DNA of 64,000 nucleotides from Nonomuraea endophytica (GTDB taxonomy: Bacteria > Actinomycetota > Actinomycetes > Streptosporangiales > Streptosporangiaceae): assembly GCF_014203235.1 (NCBI RefSeq), contig NZ_JACHIN010000024.1, positions 1-64,000 on the forward strand, read 5' to 3'. Under the pieces are notes generated by a model. That model was not told the origin of the DNA, made no database searches, and worked only from the letters and a program-made list of their open reading frames with translations. Shown here piece after piece: positions 58,311 to 64,000 of this stretch. Position numbers and translations under genes: made by a program. Numbering within the stretch: the first letter of the stretch is position 1; each line of letters opens with the position of its first letter.

Positions 58311-58919
58311 ATGACCGTGCGCGTGCTGATCGCCGAGGACCAGGGCATGATGCGCGACGCCCTGGCTCTCCTGCTCGGCCTGGAGGACGACCTGGAGATC
58401 GTGGCCCAGGTGCCGACGGGCGCGGAGATCGTCGCGGCGGCCCTGGAGCACGCGCCGGACGTGGCGCTGCTCGACATCGAGCTTCCCGGCCGCAGCGGGC
58501 TGGAGGTCCTGCCGGAGCTGCGGGCGGCGCTGCCCGGCTGCGCGGTGCTGGTCCTGACCACCTTCGCCCGGCCCGGCTACCTGCGCAGGGCGATGGAGGC
58601 GGGCGCCGCCGGCTTCCTGGTCAAGGACGGGCCGGTGGAAGAGCTGGCCGCGGCGATCAGGCGGGCGGTGGCGGGGGAGCGGATCGTCGACCCGGCGCTG
58701 GCCGCCGCCGCCCTGCGCGCCGGGCCCAGCCCGCTCACCGACCGCGAGCGCGACGTGCTGGCCGCCGCGCTCGACGGCGCCACCATCGCCGACGTGGCCG
58801 CCCGGCTGCACCTGTCGGAGAGCACGGTACGCAACCACCTGTCCTCGGCCATCGGCAAGACCCACACCAGGAACCGGATCGAGGCGGCCCAGCTGGCACG
58901 GCACAATGGTTGGTTGTGA
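58311..58919 (+). CDS. NarL/FixJ family response regulator
   Basis: A 202-residue two-domain response regulator. The receiver has acidic pocket residues Glu9 and Asp10, phosphoacceptor Asp55 in ALLDIELPG and Lys105 in FLVKDG. The C-terminal LuxR-type HTH is LTDRERDVLAAALDGATIAD, with SESTVRNHLSSAIGKTHTRNR. No histidine kinase gene is next to it. It lies 9 bases after the esterase and overlaps the HAD gene by four bases (GTGA). Confidence 0.92.
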   Translation: MTVRVLIAEDQGMMRDALALLLGLEDDLEIVAQVPTGAEIVAAALEHAPDVALLDIELPGRSGLEVLPELRAALPGCAVLVLTTFARPGYLRRAMEAGAAGFLVKDGPVEELAAAIRRAVAGERIVDPALAAAALRAGPSPLTDRERDVLAAALDGATIADVAARLHLSESTVRNHLSSAIGKTHTRNRIEAAQLARHNGWL

Positions 58920-59494
58920 CGACCTTTGACGCGGTACTGAGCGACCTCGATGGAGTCCTCCGGATCTTCGATGACGCCGCCCAGGCCGACATCGAGGCCC
59001 GCTACGGCCTTCCCCTGATGAAGACCGCGTTCCGGTCCGACCTCATCCTGCCCGCCACGCTCGGCCAGATCACCTCGCGGCAGTGGGTCGAGGCGATCGT
59101 GGCCGAGCTGGGCGGCCACGAGAGCGCCAGGCAGGCCGCCGAGGAGTTCGCCGAGGTGCCGTTCTGGGTCGACGAGGACGTCAGGGCGGTGCTGGCCAAG
59201 GTCCAGGAGCGGATGCCGCTGATCATCGTCACCAACGCCATGGACAACCTCGACGCCCACCTCGACCGGCTGGGCCTCACCTACTTCGCCGACGCCGTGG
59301 TCAGCAGCGCCAAGGTCGGCTACGCCAAGCCCGACCGGCGCATCTACGAGATCGGCGCCGAACAGGCCGGGGTGGCGCCCGAGCGCTGCCTGTTCATCGA
59401 CGACCGACTGGAGAACGTCGAGGGCGCCCGCGCGATCGGCATGACCGGCATCCACTACCGGAACATCGAGGACCTGGCGCCGCTCACCCGCTAG
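58916..59494 (+). CDS. HAD family hydrolase
   Basis: A 192-residue HAD phosphatase: motif I SDLDGVLRIFD, motif II IIVTNAMDN, the Lys of AKVGYAKPD and motif III CLFIDDRLENVEGA. The cap is the helical C1 type, as in phosphoglycolate/epoxide-type HADs. GTG 58916 is coupled to the response regulator (GTGA). The substrate is not predictable. The 3' end overlaps the convergent TenA-like gene by 11 bases. Confidence 0.9.
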   Translation: MTTFDAVLSDLDGVLRIFDDAAQADIEARYGLPLMKTAFRSDLILPATLGQITSRQWVEAIVAELGGHESARQAAEEFAEVPFWVDEDVRAVLAKVQERMPLIIVTNAMDNLDAHLDRLGLTYFADAVVSSAKVGYAKPDRRIYEIGAEQAGVAPERCLFIDDRLENVEGARAIGMTGIHYRNIEDLAPLTR

Positions 59495-60119
59495 CCATGT
59501 CGAAGAAGCGCCGTTCCAGGGCGACCGCCCGCCGGAAGACCGCCAGCACCGCGTCCCGGCCAGGCTCACCGAGCCGGGGCCCGAGCCGGTCGAGCTCCCC
59601 GCGCAGGAACCCCACCCAGGCGCGGAACTCCGCCCCTTCGTGCAGCTCGATCCACTCCCGGTGCACGAACCCCTCAGGCAGCGGCTCCGTCGCCCGCGCC
59701 GCCCAGTCGAGATAACTCCACTCCGCCACGCACAGCACCGCCACGATCAGCGGGTAGTCCTGCGCGGACCTGACCTCGTCCATCAGCGCGCGGAACTCGG
59801 CCGTGACCGGCTCGGCCGCCGCGTCGGTGCTGCCCTTCAGCTCCGCCAGCGCCCGGTGGAAGTACGTCTTCTCCTCCGTCGTGGCGACCTGTCCCAGGAA
59901 TTTCCCGTACGGCACGCGGGCCTCGAACGTGTCCGCACTGGCCACGGCCGCCCCGAGCAGGGCGGTGAAGGAGTCGACGAACAGGAAGTCCTGCTCCAGG
60001 TAGTGCCGCATGTCGGCGGTGCCGGCCGCGATGGCGGCGGCGAACGGGTGCCCGGCCACCGCCTCCCACTCCTCGGCGCACTGGGCGCGCAACCACGTGC
60101 TGAAGGCTTCTTCACTCAT
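59484..60119 (-). CDS. TenA-like (thiaminase II / HO-like) protein
   Basis: A 211-residue all-helical protein of the TenA/PqqC/heme-oxygenase-like group: HPFAAAIAAGTADMRHYLEQDFLFVDSFTALL, KTYFHRALAEL and VAVLCVAEWSYLDWA. It is of the TenA_E kind, where the canonical active-site Cys of thiaminase II is replaced. TenA proteins salvage thiamine pyrimidine; E-type members may hydrolyse related amides. No TPP riboswitch is seen upstream. Confidence 0.85.
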   Translation of the reverse strand: MSEEAFSTWLRAQCAEEWEAVAGHPFAAAIAAGTADMRHYLEQDFLFVDSFTALLGAAVASADTFEARVPYGKFLGQVATTEEKTYFHRALAELKGSTDAAAEPVTAEFRALMDEVRSAQDYPLIVAVLCVAEWSYLDWAARATEPLPEGFVHREWIELHEGAEFRAWVGFLRGELDRLGPRLGEPGRDAVLAVFRRAVALERRFFDMASG

Positions 60120-60287
60120 GCCGCGACTCTAGACACCCCTCGTGCGCGCGGAAGGCCGGGGGGACGCGCGAACCCCGCCGCGGCCGGGGCGGGCCGGGCG
60201 GGGTGTGCGGCGCGTGCAGAACTCCGTACCAGAGGAGATCACCGCCGCGGCGCGGGCCGCGCCGCCCGCGCCGGGCCGGAGAAGAGG

Positions 60288-61400
60288 CTAGTAACCACCT
60301 CCCGTCGTCTTCGTCGGCTTCGGGGTGGAAGTGCCGGCGGGCGCCGGTGTGGCGGGCCGGGCGCCCGCCGGCCGGAGAAGGCCGATCAGGCCGTGCTTGG
60401 CGCCGTCGATGCCCGCCGCGAACCACACGGCGTTCTCGCCGCCCGTGGCGGCGGTGCCGGGTTCCAGGTCCCACAGGCCGGGCAGGACGACCGGGCGGCC
60501 GTTGGCGCCGCGCAGCGCGCCGAGGTGGCGGCCGCTCCTGAAGGCGTGGACGGTGCCGTCGCCGAAGTTGCCGACCAGCAGCGATCCGGCCAGCGCGCCG
60601 AAGCCGCGCGGGGCCGTGGTGATCGCCCAGGGGGCGTTGAGCGGGCCGCGCCCGATGCGGCCGGTGAGCCTGCCGTCGGTGCTGAATCGGCTCAGGAAGC
60701 CCTTGCCGCGCCCGGGGACCGCCTTGCCGGTCTGGGGGTCGCGCAGCACCGAGGCGACCCACACCGAGCCGTTGGCGATCGCCACGTTGAACGGGTGGTA
60801 GTTGCTGGGCAGGGCCCGGTCGCGGAACTGGGAGCGGCCGAGCCGTACCCGCTCGAAGTCCTCGTTGAAGGCGTGGATACGGCCACCGGCGAAGTCGGCG
60901 GCCAGCAGGAACGAGCCGTCGTCGTTCTCCAGCATGGCCAGGCCCTTGTAGTCGGCGCCCCGGGTGAACGCGGCGATGATCGCGTTGGCGGGGTCGGCCT
61001 CGGCGTTCCAGCCGGTGATGGCGCCGCTCGGGCTGGCGAAGATGAACGTGGCGGGCTTGCCCTTGACGGTGAAGCCCTGGCCGGTGTTGACGACCTGGCC
61101 GGTGGGCGCGCCGCCGGGGACGGCGACCTCGGTCTTCTCCTTGGTGCCGTTGCCCGAGTAGACGGTGGCGGTGCCGGTCCCGGTGTTGGAGACCCACAGG
61201 GTCTTGCCCATGGCCAGGCCCCAGGGGTTGACGACCTTGGGGTCGGTGACGGCGGCCTTGCCACGGACGTCGGAGACGAGGTTGACGACGTCGAAGCGGT
61301 TGCGGGGGGTGGTGGATTGCGCCGGGGTGGTGAGGGTAGCTCCCAGCACGACCGCGACAGCACCGAGCGTGATGATGCCGCGTCTATGGGGGTGCCGCAT
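60288..61400 (-). CDS. TIGR03118-type secreted beta-propeller protein
   Basis: A 370-residue secreted protein: signal peptide (about residues 1-28), then propeller blades such as VVNPWGLAMGKTLWVSNTGT, ADFAGGRIHAFNEDF, NGSVWVASVLRD and GSLLVGNFGDGTVHAF, ending in a Pro/Thr-rich tail. It fits the TIGR03118 family of uncharacterised NHL-like proteins. No catalytic residues are seen. It lies alone, divergent from polyphosphate glucokinase. Confidence 0.82.
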   Translation of the reverse strand: MRHPHRRGIITLGAVAVVLGATLTTPAQSTTPRNRFDVVNLVSDVRGKAAVTDPKVVNPWGLAMGKTLWVSNTGTGTATVYSGNGTKEKTEVAVPGGAPTGQVVNTGQGFTVKGKPATFIFASPSGAITGWNAEADPANAIIAAFTRGADYKGLAMLENDDGSFLLAADFAGGRIHAFNEDFERVRLGRSQFRDRALPSNYHPFNVAIANGSVWVASVLRDPQTGKAVPGRGKGFLSRFSTDGRLTGRIGRGPLNAPWAITTAPRGFGALAGSLLVGNFGDGTVHAFRSGRHLGALRGANGRPVVLPGLWDLEPGTAATGGENAVWFAAGIDGAKHGLIGLLRPAGARPATPAPAGTSTPKPTKTTGGGY

Positions 61401-61490
61401 CCGTGCCTCCTTGATATGCGCTTGTGACGCGAGATACGCGGGAGGCGGGAGACTGGTTCATCGCTCGTTATGACTGGGAATGGGACAGAC

Positions 61491-62225
61491 ATGGAAGTTT
61501 TGGGCATTGATATCGGTGGTTCGGGAATCAAGGGCGCGCCGGTGGACGTCACCGCCGGACGCCTCACCAAGGAGCGCCTGCGCATCCCCACGCCGCAGCC
61601 CGCCAAGCCCGCCGGAGTGGCCGAGACCGTCGCCGAGATCGTCGAGCACTTCGCCTGGACCGGTCCGGTCGGCGTGACCTTTCCCGGCGTGGTGATGGAC
61701 GGCGTGGTCAAGACCGCCGCGAACGTCCACCACTCGTGGGTCGGCGTCAACGCCTCGGAGCTGTTCGACGGCGCCCGGGTGATCAACGACGCCGACGCCG
61801 CCGGGCTGGCGGAACTCGCCTTCGGGGAGGGCAGGGGACGGAAGGGGACCGTCCTGATGCTGACGTTCGGCACGGGGATCGGCAGCGCCCTGTTCATCGA
61901 CGGCACGCTCGTGCCCAACACCGAACTCGGCCACCTCGAACTCCACGGCAAGGACGCCGAGCACCGCGCGTCCGACCGCGCCCGCGAGGAGCACGACCTC
62001 GGCTGGAAGGACTGGGCCGAACGCGTCGAGGCCTACCTGAAGCACGTGGAGATGCTGTTCTCGCCCGCGTTGTTCATCGTCGGCGGCGGCGTCAGCAGGA
62101 AGGCCGACAGGTTCCTGCCGCACGTGAAGATCGACACCCCGATCGTGCCCGCCGCGCTGCAGAACGAGGCGGGCATCATCGGCGCCGCCCTCACCTGCGC
62201 AGGCGGGCCGCACGCTCCCGCGTGA
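61491..62225 (+). CDS. ppgK: Polyphosphate glucokinase
   Basis: A 244-residue ROK-type kinase that phosphorylates glucose with polyphosphate or ATP. Features: LGIDIGGSGIKGAPVD, VGVTFPGVVMDG, LMLTFGTGIGSALF and NTELGHLELHGKDAE. It lacks the ROK zinc cluster, as usual for PpgK. ATG 61491 is preferred since the family starts there; ATG 61470 is in frame. The 3' end overlaps the convergent nSTAND gene by 35 bases. Confidence 0.92.
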   Translation: MEVLGIDIGGSGIKGAPVDVTAGRLTKERLRIPTPQPAKPAGVAETVAEIVEHFAWTGPVGVTFPGVVMDGVVKTAANVHHSWVGVNASELFDGARVINDADAAGLAELAFGEGRGRKGTVLMLTFGTGIGSALFIDGTLVPNTELGHLELHGKDAEHRASDRAREEHDLGWKDWAERVEAYLKHVEMLFSPALFIVGGGVSRKADRFLPHVKIDTPIVPAALQNEAGIIGAALTCAGGPHAPA

Positions 62226-64000
62226 GCGGGCTGCCCGGCGCCAGGAGCAGGGCCGCCTCCATGGCGGCCGCCGCCTCGTCGTGCCGGCCGAGACCCGCGA
62301 GGGCCAGCGCCCGCGCCGAGCAGGCGTCGGCCTCGTCCTCCGGGTTCAGGCCGAGCGCGAGCGCCCGGTCGAGGTCGTCGAGCGCTCTGGCGTGCAGCCG
62401 CAGATCGACCCTGACCTGCCCTCGGCCGGACAGGGCGCGGGCGGTCGCGGCCGGTTCGGCGCCGGGGCGGGCCGTGATCGCCTGGGCGAACTCGGCCTCC
62501 GCGTCCGCCGGCGAGCCCAGCCGCCACAGCGCGAAGCCGAGGCCGGTCCTGGCCTCGACGTCGGTGCGGTTGATCTCCACGGCCTGCCGGTAGAGGTCGG
62601 CGGCCGCGCGGTGGTCGCCGCTGGTGGCCACCACGTTGGCCAGCGCCGACAGCGACCGCGCCGTGGATACCCGGTCGGCCAGCGACTCGAAGCCGTTGAG
62701 CGCGCTCCTGAAGCTCTCCCTGGCCGCGGTCAGGTCGCCCTCCACCAGCGCGATCTCGCCGTGCAGCGCCATGGCCTGCGCCTGCCTGCGGGTGTCGCCC
62801 TCCAGCTGGTAGCGGCTGGCGGCGACGGAGGCCAGGCGGCGGGCGCCGGTGAAGTTGCCCTCGCCGAACGCCGCCTCGGCGGCCTCGGTGAAGACCCCGG
62901 CGTCCTCGGGCACCCGGGCCGGTCCCGGCTCGGCGAACCCCTCACCGGCCCGCCGTACGACCTCGATCATCTGGTCCTGCCCGAGCTGATACCAGGTGCC
63001 GCGCAGGCGCGTCGTCGCGGTCAGCAGATGCCGGGCGACCAGGGCGTCGGCGACCTCGTTGCGCATGTCGGCCGTCCTGGTCAGGCCGCGGAGTTTGGTG
63101 TCGCGGGTGCCGTACTCGGTGATGAACGCCGACTCCACCCACGCGCGCACCTCCGCCACGGGCACGCCGGTCTCCAGGCCCGCCTCCTCGGTGGCCCTGC
63201 GGTAGAAGGCGCTCAGCGCCTGGGCGACGCCGGGGATGCCGGTCAGGCCGGGGTCGGCCCAGCTCTCGGCGCAGACGATCTGCAGGTGCAGCGGCTCGAC
63301 CAGCGGATGGACCACGCTCGCCGCGTTGCCCAGCAGGTCGGTGTGGGTGCTCGTGCGCAGCCGGTCGACGAGCGCGCGCGTCTCCTCGTCCGGCAGCTCC
63401 CTGCCGGTTCCGCGCCTTGGTCCCTGTACGGCTTCCGCCGCCGCCCGCTCGTCGAGCCCGTCCAGCCGGCGGTAGTTCATGGGCACGCCGAGCAGGGCCT
63501 CGCTGGCGTTCACCGAGGCGAGATGGTCGTCGCGCACGACCAGCAGCAGGTTGAGCGAGGGGATCTCGGCCAGCGCGGCGGCGAGCTGGCGCAGCAGGCC
63601 CTCGCGCTCGGCCATCCGGGTCGGGAAGGCGCTGTAGACCTCCTCGAACTGGTCGATGGCCGCCAGCAGCCGCCCGCTCGGCGGCATCTGGGTGACCCGA
63701 CCGGCCAGGAACTCGGCGACGGTGGTGCCGGGCGCGGCCGGCGCGCCCCAGTCGCTCAGCACCGAGTAGACGAAGGCGTTGTGCCCGGCGGCGCCGGCGC
63801 GCGGTGGCGCGGGCGGGGCGAGGCGGCTGGGGCGCAGCGTGACGACGTGCGGCTCCTGCTCCAGGAGCGGAAGGATGCCCGCCTGCAGCAGTGAGGTCTT
63901 GCCCACGGCGGGCGGCCCGTGCAGCACGGTGACGCGGTCGGCCAGCCAGTCGAGTGAGAGGTTGCGGGCCTGGACCCGGCGGCCGAAGAACAGGCCCGCC
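62191..64000 (-). CDS. nSTAND-type NTPase with TPR repeats (partial, runs off right edge)
   Basis: At least 603 residues, with the 5' end outside the window. The NTPase has AGLFFGRRVQARNL, Walker A GPPAVGKTSLLQ, the Walker B segment LLAAIDQFEEVY and the sensor LNLLLVVRDDHLA, typical of the nSTAND1 group. Residues near the C-terminus are TPR-like repeats (GARRLASVAASRYQ, AADLYRQAVEINRTD, ALDDLDRALALGLN). Such proteins act in signalling or in anti-phage defence; no effector domain is visible, although it could lie in the missing N-terminus. Confidence 0.85.
   Translation of the reverse strand, partial: AGLFFGRRVQARNLSLDWLADRVTVLHGPPAVGKTSLLQAGILPLLEQEPHVVTLRPSRLAPPAPPRAGAAGHNAFVYSVLSDWGAPAAPGTTVAEFLAGRVTQMPPSGRLLAAIDQFEEVYSAFPTRMAEREGLLRQLAAALAEIPSLNLLLVVRDDHLASVNASEALLGVPMNYRRLDGLDERAAAEAVQGPRRGTGRELPDEETRALVDRLRTSTHTDLLGNAASVVHPLVEPLHLQIVCAESWADPGLTGIPGVAQALSAFYRRATEEAGLETGVPVAEVRAWVESAFITEYGTRDTKLRGLTRTADMRNEVADALVARHLLTATTRLRGTWYQLGQDQMIEVVRRAGEGFAEPGPARVPEDAGVFTEAAEAAFGEGNFTGARRLASVAASRYQLEGDTRRQAQAMALHGEIALVEGDLTAARESFRSALNGFESLADRVSTARSLSALANVVATSGDHRAAADLYRQAVEINRTDVEARTGLGFALWRLGSPADAEAEFAQAITARPGAEPAATARALSGRGQVRVDLRLHARALDDLDRALALGLNPEDEADACSARALALAGLGRHDEAAAAMEAALLLAPGSPLTRERAARLRR

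Noticed and set aside
56735..59494. 919-codon plus-strand open frame
   Set aside because: Its body is a shadow of the esterase and response regulator genes; only the last 192 codons are the HAD gene.
59484..60119. TPP riboswitch before the TenA-like gene
   Set aside because: No CUGAGA-type core is visible in the upstream 170 bases.

Overview
The window is very GC-rich double-stranded DNA with G or C at nearly every third codon position, frequent GTG/TTG starts and many 1-4 base gene overlaps. The family content (DUF1918, DUF3052 next to AhpE, polyphosphate glucokinase, XRE-DUF5753 regulators, S-adenosyl methyltransferases, DUF5997, actinobacterial CsoR sites) points to a filamentous actinobacterium, probably of the Streptosporangiales type. 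The genus is not resolved. There are no rRNA genes, no CRISPR array and no intact insertion sequence; one tRNA (Val, anticodon TAC) is present.

Region 1 (1-5900): housekeeping genes: DUF1918, YjbQ-like, DUF3052, an AhpE peroxiredoxin coupled to a small zinc-ribbon protein, a ROK kinase, tRNA-Val, DUF4240, and a LysR substrate-binding domain without its HTH divergent from DUF5997. A repeat-rich spacer follows. Region 2 (5.9-10.9 kb): a Pls/PosA-type membrane NRPS (adenylation, carrier, membrane-embedded C-like domains) translationally coupled to an M1 aminopeptidase. Region 3 (10.9-21 kb): a metal-stress neighbourhood with CsoR, a DHA2 exporter ending in HGHGH, a flavoprotein/propeller lipoprotein/VanW operon, CopZ, a DUF6153-like protein and a DUF305 lipoprotein. 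Three near-identical 17-bp palindromes (ATACCC-N5-GGGTAT) mark likely CsoR operators at the flavoprotein operon, copZ and, 11 kb away, an AhpD-like gene.

Region 4 (21-30 kb): a reduced complex I cluster, nuoA-[487-aa NuoB/NuoD-like protein]-nuoH-J-K-L-M-N. It keeps the proton-pumping membrane arm, but every electron-input and Fe-S subunit is absent. The 487-aa protein has weak NuoB- and NuoD-like parts joined by a His-rich repeat linker and lacks the Fe-S cysteine cluster. Region 5 (30-41 kb): TetR, GH2 beta-mannosidase behind a LacI-type palindrome, a deletion junction joining an aldo/keto reductase remnant to a frameshifted GH6 cellulase remnant, a HxlR/NAD(P)-binding divergent pair, a flavin monooxygenase fused to an F420-type (DDN) domain with its TetR, a 57-bp repeat array and a secreted S15 peptidase.

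Region 6 (41-53.4 kb, minus strand): an unusual, tightly coupled run of eleven genes. It holds an unknown protein, an MFS exporter, two tiny proteins, a stand-alone glutamyl-tRNA reductase dimerisation domain (HemA C-terminus only), two Asp/Glu-racemase-superfamily proteins (one without its catalytic cysteines), an aromatic-ring-type FAD monooxygenase, HemB, a sigma-factor/zinc-finger/transmembrane/Ig-like fusion and an exported protein. It is read away from a divergent XRE-DUF5753 regulator. This looks like a hem-derived locus reworked for another purpose. Region 7 (53.4-64 kb): the regulator and its partner S-adenosyl methyltransferase, DUF4253, a lipoprotein carboxylesterase with an orphan NarL-type response regulator and a HAD phosphatase, a TenA-like protein, a TIGR03118-type secreted propeller, polyphosphate glucokinase and a truncated nSTAND-TPR NTPase running off the right edge.
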